Notes: generated by a model not told the origin, from the sequence alone. DNA of 64,000 bases from Leptospira limi (GCF_026151395.1 NZ_JAMQPV010000001.1:310001-374000); one strand, 5' to 3'; shown: positions 27,834-37,524, counted from the first letter of the stretch. Numbers and translations: made by a program.

Positions 27834-29012
27834 ATGAAAAATATATGTGAATTATTAGCACGAACAATAATCTTACTTTGTCTAATCAATTGTATTCCTG
27901 GAAAAACCAAGGGAAACCTCTCAATTATTGATCTAGGGATTTTATTAGCAGTTGTAAATAATGAGAATTCAGCTAATCAAAATAACTCGGCGATATATTA
28001 CGTGCGAAATAATAATGGATCGGATTCAAACTCAGGGGATCAAAATTCACCTTTCCTGACGATTTCGAAGGCCATCGAAGTTATGAAATCAAAAAATTTA
28101 ATCGGACAAATTAAGATTGCTGCAGGCACTTACAACGAAAGTCTAAATGTTCCTAACGGTATTTCGTTATTCGGTGGATATGATGTTAATAATTGGGAAA
28201 ACAGAAATAATAAAGATCGCTCTAACCTAACTTATAGAACGCGAATTATTGGAACTGCAAATACTTCTGTTACAATTGAAGCTAATAGCACCAAATCAAT
28301 GAAGATTGATGGTCTAAATATTCTAGGAAAGAATAGTTCGAATTCTATTGCTATCGACATTCGCTCAAATATTACCTTAAGCAACAATACGATTGATGGT
28401 GTCTCAACGACTTCAACTGGAGTTAGTATATCAAACAGTGATGCTTCATTAGTATTAAATAATGATATTTGGTCGACCTCACCACATGCATACGGAATTT
28501 ACGTAAACAATTCTTCTTTATCAATCATCAACAATGTCATCCGAGGTGGCTCTACATCTGGAATTTATGTAATGGGAAACTCAGTAGTCAAAATTTTTAG
28601 TAATACATTGAGTAATGGAGGCCAGAACATTGAAATCAACGGAACTGGGACTAATGTTCAAATCAAAAATAATATGATTGTAAACGGTCAGTATGGAATC
28701 CACAATACAAATGGTGTTGTAACTTCAACTTATAATGATGTTTGGAATAATACCTCAGGAAATTATGTAAATGCAGTTGCTGGCAGTGGATCAATTTCCC
28801 AAAATCCATTATTTGTAAGTGGAACGGACTTTAGACTACAGAATTCATCTATTGCAATATGTGCAGGAACAGATCTTTCAACGGATTTTACTTCGTTAAA
28901 TATTTCTATTAACGATAAAGAAGAAATACCTAGAATGAATTCAGTGAATACTCTTTGGAATATTGGAGCTTATGAAACTTTTGGATCAACTGGTCTTACT
29001 TCTTGCCAATAG
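27834..29012 (+). CDS. Lipoprotein with right-handed parallel beta-helix
   Basis: This 392-residue protein has a spirochaetal lipoprotein signal (LINC, Cys20), a short Asn-rich linker, and a DUF1565-like entry motif (NNGSDSNSGDQNSPFLTISKA, about 61-80). Some 230 residues of short repeats rich in N, S, T, G and I follow, typical of a parallel beta-helix (for example NNDIWSTS, NNVIRGGS, SNTLSNGG, KNNMIVNG), and it ends at a Cys-containing tail. Such surface proteins usually bind or cleave polysaccharide, but no catalytic residues can be assigned. No ribosome site is obvious before the ATG. Confidence 0.72.
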   Translation: MKNICELLARTIILLCLINCIPGKTKGNLSIIDLGILLAVVNNENSANQNNSAIYYVRNNNGSDSNSGDQNSPFLTISKAIEVMKSKNLIGQIKIAAGTYNESLNVPNGISLFGGYDVNNWENRNNKDRSNLTYRTRIIGTANTSVTIEANSTKSMKIDGLNILGKNSSNSIAIDIRSNITLSNNTIDGVSTTSTGVSISNSDASLVLNNDIWSTSPHAYGIYVNNSSLSIINNVIRGGSTSGIYVMGNSVVKIFSNTLSNGGQNIEINGTGTNVQIKNNMIVNGQYGIHNTNGVVTSTYNDVWNNTSGNYVNAVAGSGSISQNPLFVSGTDFRLQNSSIAICAGTDLSTDFTSLNISINDKEEIPRMNSVNTLWNIGAYETFGSTGLTSCQ

Positions 29013-29097
29013 TAACAGATTTCGGCCAGCTAAACATTGCTGACCGTATGAAACGATTTGGTTTCGTATTTAAATTTGAGTGGTTTTTCCCTATCCA

Positions 29098-30015
29098 CTA
29101 TTTCACTGGCTCTGCAGAAACTTCCACTTCGGGCAACGAAGACCTTAGATACCCTGATTGTAACACAGCCACCTGTCCTTGTTCGCTTGTGAGATACGTC
29201 ACGAAGGCATCTATTTTATCACCTTGGTCTGTTTTATAGATGATAAATAGTTCACGAGCTAGTTTGTATTTACGATCATAAACATTACGAATGGATGGAG
29301 TCACATAGGGTTCATCTTTTGATGATGTTTTTGCATACTCAAGTGCTTTTAACTTATCTTTGTGATCCACAAGAGCAGAACCCATTCCCATATAACCGAT
29401 GCTATTTGGATTTTCTTGGATGTACTTTGCCATTTCAGCATTGTCCTTCACAATTTTAGCATTGGGTGAAAACACATTGGATTTATAGGTATTAAATTCT
29501 TTATCACCCAAATCCCTTCTTTTTAGAATATGATTTTGAAAGTAGTCTTGTGTACCAGATTTGTCATTTCGAATTACGATGGAAATAGGTGCATCTTGGC
29601 CTCCTACTTCTTTCCAGTTTTTGATTTTCCCAGAAAAAATATCAGATGTTTGCACCAGGTGGAGTTTGGAAACAGGGTTGTTTGGATTCACAACAAGAGC
29701 CACACCGTCGTAAGCTAGACGTACAATTTCCAGGTTTCCAGTTTTTCGTAAATCATCATACTCAGCTTGGTTCAGTGCTCGAGAAGAAACTGCCATATCA
29801 ATTTCTCCCTTTCGTAATCGGTCAATTCCAGATTCCGAACCACCACCTTCGACTGTTACACGAACATTTGAATTGACCTTCTCATATTCAGTACCCAAAA
29901 ATCGCATCATACTATTCATGGTTTCTGATCCAGCAACTTTAAGGGTTTGTTTGTCCTTACATGCGACAAAATTAATTGTAATCAAAATGTAAAAAAGCAG
30001 AGAAAGGTTTTTCAT
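29098..30015 (-). CDS. PstS-family phosphate-binding lipoprotein
   Basis: This 305-residue periplasmic-binding lipoprotein has lipobox FVAC (Cys19). It shows the PstS pattern: KVAGSETMNSMMRFLG, EGGGSESGIDRLRKGEIDMAVSSR, VVNPNNPVSKL and the ligand-loop NDKSGTQDYF. The Ser/Thr/Asp/Arg residues of these loops match phosphate-coordinating positions of PstS-like proteins. It would capture phosphate for a PstCAB transporter, which is not in the window, or act as a stand-alone phosphate sensor. It converges with the beta-helix lipoprotein and diverges from an OmpA protein. Confidence 0.88.
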   Translation of the reverse strand: MKNLSLLFYILITINFVACKDKQTLKVAGSETMNSMMRFLGTEYEKVNSNVRVTVEGGGSESGIDRLRKGEIDMAVSSRALNQAEYDDLRKTGNLEIVRLAYDGVALVVNPNNPVSKLHLVQTSDIFSGKIKNWKEVGGQDAPISIVIRNDKSGTQDYFQNHILKRRDLGDKEFNTYKSNVFSPNAKIVKDNAEMAKYIQENPNSIGYMGMGSALVDHKDKLKALEYAKTSSKDEPYVTPSIRNVYDRKYKLARELFIIYKTDQGDKIDAFVTYLTSEQGQVAVLQSGYLRSSLPEVEVSAEPVK

Positions 30016-30121
30016 CGTAAATCAGGTAAAGCCCAAATTCAATCCTCCGTCAATCGCAAAAACCCGTTGTTTTTTCCAAAACCCCTCTCAGTTTTTCGAA
30101 AAAAACCCCGATCTTTGCAAA

Positions 30122-31474
30122 GTGAAGACCAAAGGCCATTCGATCCTCATTTGTTTTGTAACAATCCTACCATTCTTGGATTTGTTTGCAGGCCCGCCTG
30201 AAAAAACCCAGTTCCAGTGGAAATGGACCAATAACCAAGTATTGGAACTGAATGAATACCATGATGTTTTCTTTCGTGTAGGAACAAAAACCGTTGAACG
30301 AGAAGATAAAAACCGAGTTGTGATGAAAACCAAACAATGTTCGCAAGACTCTTGTTTGGTGAATGCATGGTTTGATACTTATATTAGGTATGGTAAAACT
30401 TCAGGTCCTTTTTGGAAGGACAAAGAATTTTTATCCGATTTTACACTCTTTCGAAATGGTCGTTATGAAGTACCTAACGAATTTATCATGCCAAACCTTC
30501 GTAGTTTTCCATCATTCCCTGAAAATGCGGTTTCTGTATCCGATGTTTGGAAATTACCAGCTGAAGAGTCTTTTGACTTTTCTAGTGAACGTATCCGAGT
30601 CAAAGTCACACCCGAATATACCTTCCAAGGAATTTTTCCATGGAAAGAAGGGAACTATTCAGGCAATTGTGAAAAAATCACATACACATATCCAATTTTT
30701 TATTCAAAATCTGAATCAGACAAGATGGCACCTAACGTGCCTTACAAGATATTTGGTTTTGCAACAGGGACTGTTTATTTCAATGCAACAAAAGGCGTTC
30801 CCGAATTCAAAGAAGTTAAACTTTCTTATACCTTCATTTATCCAAATGGCACAGTCCAAGAAGCAAACTTTCATATCAAAGGTGTTTATTTTTTACGGAA
30901 CAAAGTGAATGCAAAAGATAAAGAGTCCATTCGTGAAGATATCCTAAATGATTTGATTGTAGGTTATACAAAAGATGGATACCCAAATGGTGTTCCAATT
31001 GGACCTTCGTATCAACCAGGGAATCAAAATCCAGATCCAAATTCGCTTTCCACTCCCATTACGGAAGGTGAAGACCCAAACAAAATTGCAGACCAATTGC
31101 CTGTAAAAGTACGTACTTCCGAAGATGGGATCGTGTTTTCATTGGATTCCATTTTATTTGATTTTAATGATAGTAAATTAAAACCTGATGCAGAATCCGC
31201 AGTTGCCAAAATTGCAGAAATTTTAAAAAAATACCCCGATCGTGAAATCAGAGTTTCTGGTCATACGGACAATATTGGAAAAAAAGAGTACAATCAAAAA
31301 TTATCTGAAGAGAGGGCAAAGTCCGTTTTACATTCATTAGTTGATAATTACAAAATGGATGAAAAACAAATTTCCTTTCGAGGGTATGCTGATGATTTAC
31401 CTGTCGTGCCAAACGATACAGAAGAAAATCGTCACAAAAACAGAAGGGTAGAAATCACACTCGTTCTCGATTAA
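30122..31474 (+). CDS. OmpA-domain outer-membrane protein
   Basis: This 450-residue exported protein starts at GTG 30122 with a signal peptide cleaved after LFA. Residues 25-315 are beta-rich with no recognised domain. The C-terminal OmpA-like domain (about 340-450) contains SVLFDFND-type strand IL FDFNDSKL, VSGHTDNIG, the YNQKLSEERAKSV helix and NRRVEIT. The Asp of GHTDN and Arg of NRRVE would bind peptidoglycan. No clear ribosome site precedes the GTG. It is probably an envelope-anchoring protein, and overlaps the acyltransferase-like gene by 4 bp at convergent ends. Confidence 0.85.
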   Translation: MKTKGHSILICFVTILPFLDLFAGPPEKTQFQWKWTNNQVLELNEYHDVFFRVGTKTVEREDKNRVVMKTKQCSQDSCLVNAWFDTYIRYGKTSGPFWKDKEFLSDFTLFRNGRYEVPNEFIMPNLRSFPSFPENAVSVSDVWKLPAEESFDFSSERIRVKVTPEYTFQGIFPWKEGNYSGNCEKITYTYPIFYSKSESDKMAPNVPYKIFGFATGTVYFNATKGVPEFKEVKLSYTFIYPNGTVQEANFHIKGVYFLRNKVNAKDKESIREDILNDLIVGYTKDGYPNGVPIGPSYQPGNQNPDPNSLSTPITEGEDPNKIADQLPVKVRTSEDGIVFSLDSILFDFNDSKLKPDAESAVAKIAEILKKYPDREIRVSGHTDNIGKKEYNQKLSEERAKSVLHSLVDNYKMDEKQISFRGYADDLPVVPNDTEENRHKNRRVEITLVLD

Positions 31475-32739
31475 CCAATTTGTAAATCAAGTCCTACTGA
31501 ATAAGGTGGGACCAAAGGTTCACTTTCCTTTTTGCCACGTTCCATCAGTTTTTCCATTTCCTTTCTGATATCACCAAGTAACAAAGGATAACTATCTTTT
31601 TTGTTTGTTTTGTATTTTTCAAAATAAGGAGCAAGCGGAATGGAACGCGATGCGTAAACATACGCTTTTTTTGCTCTCATTTCTGATTTTCCGAATATAT
31701 GCCTTTCAAAACTACATATCCATTCCATAAGGCGTTCTGCTGACGGCCATTGGATGAGATTTTTGGGTTGGGTGATAAGAAATGCATAGGCTGTCTCTAC
31801 CAATTGTTTGGCTCGGCGAATATTTTGATCCGTTAGGTGTTTGGGGGTAGATTCCAATGGAATGCCCGCATCAATTCGGTCCAAAGCATGGAATAAAATT
31901 CGGATCTTTTGGATGGCATTGTCTGAATCTTGGAATTTGATATGTAAGATCTGACCTGCCAAGTTCAAAGCAGTGTGCCTTGCCCTTCCCAATCGATAAT
32001 CAAAATCCTTTCCATTGATTTCTGATTTTGGGATCCCAAGTTCAAATTCCGTTTCTTCTAACATCACACGACCCACAGTCAAAAACCTGCGAAGCACTGT
32101 CCTTCCACCTGGGTACAACTTTAACTTACGTTCGATCCGTGATAAAGATGTTTCAATGTCTTTTAATATGGAATCTCTTGTGCCAGAAATTTTATATTTC
32201 ACAAAGGTTGGTTGTAAATAAAGTTCCGCATGGGGATCCTTTTTTTTGGCTTCTTCTAATCCCCAATAAATGAGTTGGGCCGTACTCGGTAAAAAGGAAA
32301 CCAAATTATCATTTTCTCCTGACATAATCCCTTCAGGATACATTACGAGTTTTCCGCTATTCTCGGATAATATTTGTTTGGTGGTTCGAATCATCTTTCG
32401 ATTGGAACTTCCATGTAAAACCGAAAATGCTCCAACACGTTTGATGAGTTCACCTACAATTCCAAATCCCCAATTGAAAATACTACGTGATGCCATGTAA
32501 TGAAATCTTGTTCCAATGGAATTGGCAACTTGATAAGCGATGATGGATTCCATATCCGTGGGTTGGTTAAAAAGATACACAACTCGTTTATCTTTTGTTT
32601 CTTTCAGGCGAATTTCATCTTCTTTCGAAATCACCACTCCATCCAAGTTAATAAAAAGTTTTGTGAGAATGGGAAAACCCAAATCCAATCCCAAAGCAAC
32701 AGGAAATTCAAAACGAGGAGCGATAAAGGTATCTTTCAT
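31471..32739 (-). CDS. PlsC-like acyltransferase-family protein with altered catalytic motif
   Basis: This 422-residue protein has the PlsC/LPLAT domain in the first 230 residues: LFNQPTDMES, HYMASRSIFN, GAFSVLHGSSNRKMI and VMYPEGIMSG (the FPEG-type motif III). In normal members the first motif is H-x4-D, the catalytic dyad. Here the aligned residues read Q-x4-E (QPTDME), so classical acyl transfer looks impaired. The C-terminal 190 residues are helical and unrecognised. Possible roles are a lipid-binding pseudoenzyme or a divergent enzyme acting on lysophospholipid. No membrane helices are evident. Confidence 0.7.
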   Translation of the reverse strand: MKDTFIAPRFEFPVALGLDLGFPILTKLFINLDGVVISKEDEIRLKETKDKRVVYLFNQPTDMESIIAYQVANSIGTRFHYMASRSIFNWGFGIVGELIKRVGAFSVLHGSSNRKMIRTTKQILSENSGKLVMYPEGIMSGENDNLVSFLPSTAQLIYWGLEEAKKKDPHAELYLQPTFVKYKISGTRDSILKDIETSLSRIERKLKLYPGGRTVLRRFLTVGRVMLEETEFELGIPKSEINGKDFDYRLGRARHTALNLAGQILHIKFQDSDNAIQKIRILFHALDRIDAGIPLESTPKHLTDQNIRRAKQLVETAYAFLITQPKNLIQWPSAERLMEWICSFERHIFGKSEMRAKKAYVYASRSIPLAPYFEKYKTNKKDSYPLLLGDIRKEMEKLMERGKKESEPLVPPYSVGLDLQIG

Positions 32740-32787
32740 AGAACTGTGTAATTAGACTAAGGAAAAAGCCATATTCCCTACGAGCAA

Positions 32788-35121
32788 TTATTCGTGAATG
32801 TATCCCCAGGTTTCTAATATTTTTTTCACTTCCTTTCCCATCTCTTTTTGTACTTCGGACTCACCGGATCCACTGAATGCTCCATCGTTATAAACCCATG
32901 GAAGAGGAGATGCGTACAAACCATCAGGTTGTCGTTCTGATATAATCAAGTCTTCGATGTGAGTCATGGACTTTTGGAATTCCAAACCATACTTTCCAAA
33001 ACGAACAGGGATCGTTTTTCCATTCCGTGTGAATTGGAAAAAGGCACCGAGTTCTGGGTTTACTGTCCGCAGAATGATTTCCTCGGGCATAGGCTGTTTT
33101 GCTTCCTTGGATTCATTAGTACCCTTTGGATCCTTCGATTCTTTTGTTACAGAAATTGTTTTTGCGGAACCAGATGCGATTTGGACAGTTGGAGGAGCAA
33201 TCCAATCATATACAGAACCTTGTACACTCATGGACATAGTATCACGACAGACAGTTTCCTCACAAGGAGGGATCCAAATCCGAAGTCCATTCCGTTTGAG
33301 AAAATTTTCACGTCGGAAGTCCGCTCTTGCTTGTTGCAAAAGAATTTCTCCTTCTGTCTCAAGACTTAAGTTTCTTAATTCCTTAGGATCTTGTTTTAAG
33401 TCGTAAAGTTCTTCTGCCATGGTATGAGGTTCACCTGCTGAAGTTCGCCTAACGGTTGTGAAACCTGGATACCTACGTATGTATTTATAATTCTCAGTTC
33501 TAACAGATTCTGACATTCGTCCCTCTGTATAAATATAGGATTCCTTAGGACAAGGAGTCGAGTTTCGAATGCAAGATGCATAATCAACACCTTGGTAAGT
33601 CGAATTTTTAGGTAATAAATCCAAAAACCCTAAAATGGTTGGTGCGAGTGATAACAAAGAAGACTGGCCAGAAATTCGAATTTGAGTGTTCTTTCCTATG
33701 TTATCCACAATCGACTTAGGAAGTTTGATAAAATATGGCACATTGATTTCTTCATCATAATGAGTTTCCCCATGGCCAAACCTGGTTTGCATAATGAAGT
33801 GGTAACTATAATCATGTTCTGGACTAAAAAGTTCCCCATGGTCCCCAGTCACAATGATCATGGTCTCATCATAGGTTCCTAGTTCTTTTAGTTTTGCAAT
33901 TAACCTGCCAATTTCTCTGTCCGTATAATGCATCTCACCTAAGTAACGTTGCACGGGAGATTCATATCGAAAAAATTCCGAATCAGGAATGATACTTCTC
34001 ACAACCTTCATATCTTCTGGGGGAGGTGTGTAGGAAGCATGAGGTGTGTTCAAATTAAAGTGCAAAAAATAAGGGATGTCTTTTTTTTCTGTCACAAACT
34101 CAATCGCATGGTTTGTGAGAACTTCCGTATCCACAATGTCCATCCCGACTTGGTAGGAATTGTGAAACCCCAAATCCAATCCTACAGTTGTATAATCCAA
34201 AAAGAAAACATTATTCATAATGGTTTTGGAATAATAACCAGCTTCCCGAAAGGTTTTAGCTAAATTGTCTCTTTTTTTACCGTAATACACTTTTCGTTGG
34301 TATGGTTTTGTCGAAAACCAAGAATTCCCCAAACCAAGGTTAGACGAATATTCGGAATGAAAAAAAGACATCATGGAAGGTTTTGTCCAATTTCCATTGG
34401 CAAAAGGATTTTCAAAAAACACTGATTCTTTTGCCATCTGGTCAATGATAGGAGTTACGGAATGGCGAAAACCGTAAGCTCCAATAAAATCCTTCCTTGC
34501 AGAATCGATGACTATGAGGATTACCGACTTAGGTTTTTGAGCCGAAACCAGTGTATCTAACCATTCGCTTGGATATAACAAAGGTTCGCCGATATACAAA
34601 TCACTATCTTTACTTTCCCAAACAAGGCGAAAATCACCTTCGAGCGTAACTAACGTTTCTTTTTTATTCCATTGTTCTCTAGTGGTTCCAGTGAAATCCC
34701 ATTCTTCGAGGATTTGGGACTGGGTATATAATTTCAATTTTCCGGAGACAGAAGGTTGGAATTCCTTTTCGCCTAACAAACCAGCATGCGATGAAAATTT
34801 ATATGTGCCTTTTGGAAGGGTAAATTGGTATTCTTGGCCTGGTGGGAAATAAATGGCATCAAGGGAATGGTTTAAAAAAATGTCTTTGTTCGTATTGAAC
34901 GTGATCTGTGTATTTTCCCATTTTCGAGAAAGGGGAAGACCACTTTGCCTACCTGGATTTTTTTTCCAATGGTATGTGCGATTGTCTGTTCCGATTTTGA
35001 ATTTGGACTTAGCATTTTTTAATTCCAAAACCAAATCCACTGGGAAACGGGATTCCGATTTGTTCAAACACTGAATGAGACAAAAACAAAGGATGGGGGC
35101 GAAGGTTAGGATCTTTCGCAT
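32788..35121 (-). CDS. Sulfatase-fold lipoprotein (alkaline-phosphatase superfamily)
   Basis: This 777-residue protein has lipobox LIQC (Cys18), a beta-rich N-terminal region (25-195), and a sulfatase/phosphodiesterase domain (about 200-600). The metal motif is VIDSARKDFIGAYG, the nucleophile loop NWTKPSMMSFF, and the distal metal motif VTGDHGE ... FGHG. The nucleophile position reads T-K-P-S-M rather than the C/S-x-P-x-R that is converted to formylglycine in true sulfatases. Thr nucleophiles occur in LTA-synthase and phosphoethanolamine-transferase relatives. It may therefore transfer or hydrolyse phospho-substituents on envelope polymers; that is inference. It is divergent from the alpha/beta hydrolase. 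Confidence 0.78.
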   Translation of the reverse strand: MRKILTFAPILCFCLIQCLNKSESRFPVDLVLELKNAKSKFKIGTDNRTYHWKKNPGRQSGLPLSRKWENTQITFNTNKDIFLNHSLDAIYFPPGQEYQFTLPKGTYKFSSHAGLLGEKEFQPSVSGKLKLYTQSQILEEWDFTGTTREQWNKKETLVTLEGDFRLVWESKDSDLYIGEPLLYPSEWLDTLVSAQKPKSVILIVIDSARKDFIGAYGFRHSVTPIIDQMAKESVFFENPFANGNWTKPSMMSFFHSEYSSNLGLGNSWFSTKPYQRKVYYGKKRDNLAKTFREAGYYSKTIMNNVFFLDYTTVGLDLGFHNSYQVGMDIVDTEVLTNHAIEFVTEKKDIPYFLHFNLNTPHASYTPPPEDMKVVRSIIPDSEFFRYESPVQRYLGEMHYTDREIGRLIAKLKELGTYDETMIIVTGDHGELFSPEHDYSYHFIMQTRFGHGETHYDEEINVPYFIKLPKSIVDNIGKNTQIRISGQSSLLSLAPTILGFLDLLPKNSTYQGVDYASCIRNSTPCPKESYIYTEGRMSESVRTENYKYIRRYPGFTTVRRTSAGEPHTMAEELYDLKQDPKELRNLSLETEGEILLQQARADFRRENFLKRNGLRIWIPPCEETVCRDTMSMSVQGSVYDWIAPPTVQIASGSAKTISVTKESKDPKGTNESKEAKQPMPEEIILRTVNPELGAFFQFTRNGKTIPVRFGKYGLEFQKSMTHIEDLIISERQPDGLYASPLPWVYNDGAFSGSGESEVQKEMGKEVKKILETWGYIHE

Positions 35122-35204
35122 TTGGAACCAGTTTGCAAAACAGGTTTCCTAAGAATAGGAAAAGTTGTTTCTTTTTAGGTTTCCATCGTCCATCCTTGAC
35201 ATCT

Positions 35205-36071
35205 ATGAGTAATTGGGAACAAGCCTACTCCCGCGTGGAGTCTACCTTTCTAAACAAAGATGGTGGTAAAATTTATTACCAGATCTACCGACCTAAGTCA
35301 GGAGTCAAACGTGTGCTCGTCGTCCACCATGGGATTGGGGAACACGGCGGACGTTATAATTTTTTGTTAGAAGCAATGGCGGAACGTAATTATGCCATTT
35401 ACCTCATCGACTGCCGAGGCCATGGTAAATCCGATGGACGCAGAGGAGTCATTACCCATTTTTCTGATTTTTTTGCAGACTTAAAACAACTCATCGATAT
35501 CGCCAAACAAAATGAAGGTGTCAGTAAAGTTACTTTACTTGGACACTCGATGGGAGCTGCGGTTACGTTTCTTTATACAGCTACTGACAATTACCAAAAT
35601 GATTTGGATGCTTACATTTGTAGTGCCCTTCCGATCAAAGTCAAAACTGACCTTGTGATGGACATCAAAAAAGCAGCTGGTGGTTTTTTAGCAAAAGCAT
35701 TGCCAACACTCACCATCCCAACGGGACTCAATGTGAATCTCATCTCACGTGACAAATCGGTTGTGGATGCTTATGTCAAAGACCCACTCGTACATGGAAA
35801 TGTATGTACGTATCTTGGTGATTACCTTCTCAATTGTTACACACTTGCTTTGGAATCTGCAGAGAAAATCAAAGTTCCTATTTATATGTTCCATGGAAAA
35901 CAAGATCAAATTGCTCTTCCAGAAGGAACTGTGGATGCATTTGAACGTGTAGCCTCAAAAGACAAAACCATGAGACTTTTTGATGATTTATACCATGAAA
36001 CCATGAACGAACTTCCTAAAGACAGAGCTCTCGTCTTTAAAGAGTTAGTTGCATGGATCGACAAACACTAA
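35205..36071 (+). CDS. Alpha/beta-fold hydrolase, monoacylglycerol-lipase-like
   Basis: The preferred ATG at 35205 ([10 protein letters not shown]) gives 288 residues; the frame extends to an unsupported TTG at 35133. The nucleophile elbow is [11 protein letters not shown], the [11 protein letters not shown] oxyanion region lies near residue 45, CRGHGKSDG follows, and a late [11 protein letters not shown] supplies the catalytic His region. This matches serine lysophospholipase/monoglyceride-lipase (Hydrolase_4) proteins. It probably releases fatty acids from glycerides. It overlaps nothing, but the dehydratase pair starts 7 bp downstream, suggesting a lipid-metabolism operon. Confidence 0.88.
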   Translation: MSNWEQAYSRVESTFLNKDGGKIYYQIYRPKSGVKRVLVVHHGIGEHGGRYNFLLEAMAERNYAIYLIDCRGHGKSDGRRGVITHFSDFFADLKQLIDIAKQNEGVSKVTLLGHSMGAAVTFLYTATDNYQNDLDAYICSALPIKVKTDLVMDIKKAAGGFLAKALPTLTIPTGLNVNLISRDKSVVDAYVKDPLVHGNVCTYLGDYLLNCYTLALESAEKIKVPIYMFHGKQDQIALPEGTVDAFERVASKDKTMRLFDDLYHETMNELPKDRALVFKELVAWIDKH

Positions 36072-36078
36072 GGAGAAA

Positions 36079-36522
36079 ATGCCAATGGCAATAACAAAAG
36101 ATATAGTTGGAAAAAAACTAGATCGTTTTGATTTCACAGTGGAACGAGGAAAAATTAAAGAATTTTGCCTCGCCATCAACGAAAAAAACCCAATCTATTT
36201 TGATGTAGAAGAAGCAAAAAAAGCAGGATACTCAGATGTTCCTGCTCCACCAACTTTCCCTACCGTCATCATGTTTTGGGGTTACCCAAAGATTTGGAAC
36301 GATATGGCAGAACTCGGTATCGACCTTTCCAAAATCCTACACTTGAAAGAAGAATATACGTACCACAAAATCCTTTATCCGGGCAAAGTGTACGCACAAT
36401 CAGAAATCTCCGACGTAAAAGTGGGAAGAGCAGAAATTGTAACTTTCAAAACAACAATCTATGATGAAAAAGATGATCCAATCCTTTCAGCAGAGATGGC
36501 GATTTTCATTCGTAAGGATTAA
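36079..36522 (+). CDS. MaoC-like (FAS1-like dehydratase) subunit without the catalytic pair
   Basis: The start at ATG 36079 follows an AAGGAG site and gives 147 residues. The protein has a hot-dog fold like the FAS1-like/MaoC dehydratase N-terminal family: [19 protein letters not shown] at the start and [10 protein letters not shown] (about 53-62). The D-x4-H catalytic pair of hydratase-2 is not visible at the expected [11 protein letters not shown] position. It lies 17 bp upstream of a catalytically competent MaoC gene, the arrangement of the HadA-HadB heterodimer, in which one subunit binds the acyl chain and the other dehydrates. Confidence 0.85.
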   Translation: MPMAITKDIVGKKLDRFDFTVERGKIKEFCLAINEKNPIYFDVEEAKKAGYSDVPAPPTFPTVIMFWGYPKIWNDMAELGIDLSKILHLKEEYTYHKILYPGKVYAQSEISDVKVGRAEIVTFKTTIYDEKDDPILSAEMAIFIRKD

Positions 36523-36539
36523 TTCCAAGGAGGCAAACT

Positions 36540-36959
36540 ATGGCAAAAATTCAATTTGATAAAGTAGAAGTTGGTCAAACTCTTCCTCCACTCGATATCC
36601 CTGTGATCGAACACGCAAATTTAGTTCGTTATGCGGGAGCATCTGGAGATTTTAACCCAATCCATAACGACCCTGATTTCGCAAGAAAAGCAGGACTCGA
36701 TGGAACCATCTCACATGGTATGTATGTGATGGCACAAGTAGGAAGACTTTGTACTTCTTGGGCTGACCAAAAAGACATCGCATACTTTGGTGTGACATTC
36801 AAAGCTATGACAAAACTCGGCGAAAAACTCACAATTGTGGGAACCATCAAAAAGAAATTTGAAAAAGATGGTAAAAAAACTGTAACCGTACTTGTAGAAG
36901 CAAAAAACGAAGCTGGCGAAGTAAAAGCTGGTGGAGATTTAGTCGTTAACGCAGTCTAG
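36540..36959 (+). CDS. MaoC-family (R)-specific hydratase / 3-hydroxyacyl dehydratase
   Basis: This 139-residue hot-dog protein carries the hydratase-2 motif ASGDFNPIHNDP (Asp37 and His42 as the catalytic pair) and the ISHGMYVMAQVGR helix. It would dehydrate (R)-3-hydroxyacyl-ACP/CoA or the reverse. A GGAGG ribosome site sits 7-11 bp before the ATG. Together with the upstream non-catalytic partner it forms a probable HadAB-like dimer, as in fatty-acid elongation of mycobacteria. A long hairpin after the stop ends the operon. Confidence 0.9.
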   Translation: MAKIQFDKVEVGQTLPPLDIPVIEHANLVRYAGASGDFNPIHNDPDFARKAGLDGTISHGMYVMAQVGRLCTSWADQKDIAYFGVTFKAMTKLGEKLTIVGTIKKKFEKDGKKTVTVLVEAKNEAGEVKAGGDLVVNAV

Positions 36960-36968
36960 TCAACTAAT

Positions 36969-37020
36969 AACACACAGGTCATGGAATGAATTTAAAACTT
37001 TTTCATGATTCTGTGTGTTT
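36969..37020 (+). terminator. Candidate terminator after the dehydratase operon
   Basis: AACACACAG at 36969-36977 pairs with CTGTGTGTT at 37011-37019, and an inner TCATG/CATGA pair extends the stem with small internal mismatches. It begins 10 bp after the MaoC stop. The T-tract after it is short, so the call is moderate. Confidence 0.5.
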
Positions 37021-37098
37021 GATTGAGGAATATTCTTACTACAAACAATCATCGTAGATTCAATAGAGTAATGGAAAACAGATACCAAGGAATCCTAC

Positions 37099-37524
37099 AT
37101 GTTAAGCGAAAACACAGTCAAATCTCAAATACTTTCCCTTATCTCTCACCTTCCTCATCTCAACATTGATATATTATACCTCTACGTTCCAGAGTTCAAA
37201 ATCCTCCACCAATTCTTAGAGGAAGATGAAATCGTCGATGGTTATACCATAAGCATTCTGGAAACCAAACAGAAACGCTACAGTGCAGGAAAATGGTTAT
37301 TCGTTTTAACAAATAAAAGATTTCATTTGTTACGGAATCCAGCCTTTAGTGAGCCTACTCACATTCCAATCGAATTCAATTCGATCAAAACTTGTAGCAC
37401 AAAAAAAGGATGGTTCTTTGGAAAAATCTATCTAGAAACTGAAGGTGAAACATTTCGATTGATCCAAGTCGGCAAAAAAGATTATTCTTTCTTTTTACCG
37501 GTGTTGACTCCGCATTTAAAATAA
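37099..37524 (+). CDS. Bacterial PH-like domain protein
   Basis: This 141-residue cytosolic protein has an N-terminal helical segment and a C-terminal beta-rich region with the pattern KWLFVLTNKRFHLLRN, IPIEFNSIKTCSTKKGWFFGKIYLET and FRLIQVGKKD, as in YokE/bPH domains. Such domains are usually binding modules with unknown ligand. An AAGGA site lies upstream of the ATG. It stands alone between the dehydratase operon and a minus-strand gene. Confidence 0.65.
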   Translation: MLSENTVKSQILSLISHLPHLNIDILYLYVPEFKILHQFLEEDEIVDGYTISILETKQKRYSAGKWLFVLTNKRFHLLRNPAFSEPTHIPIEFNSIKTCSTKKGWFFGKIYLETEGETFRLIQVGKKDYSFFLPVLTPHLK

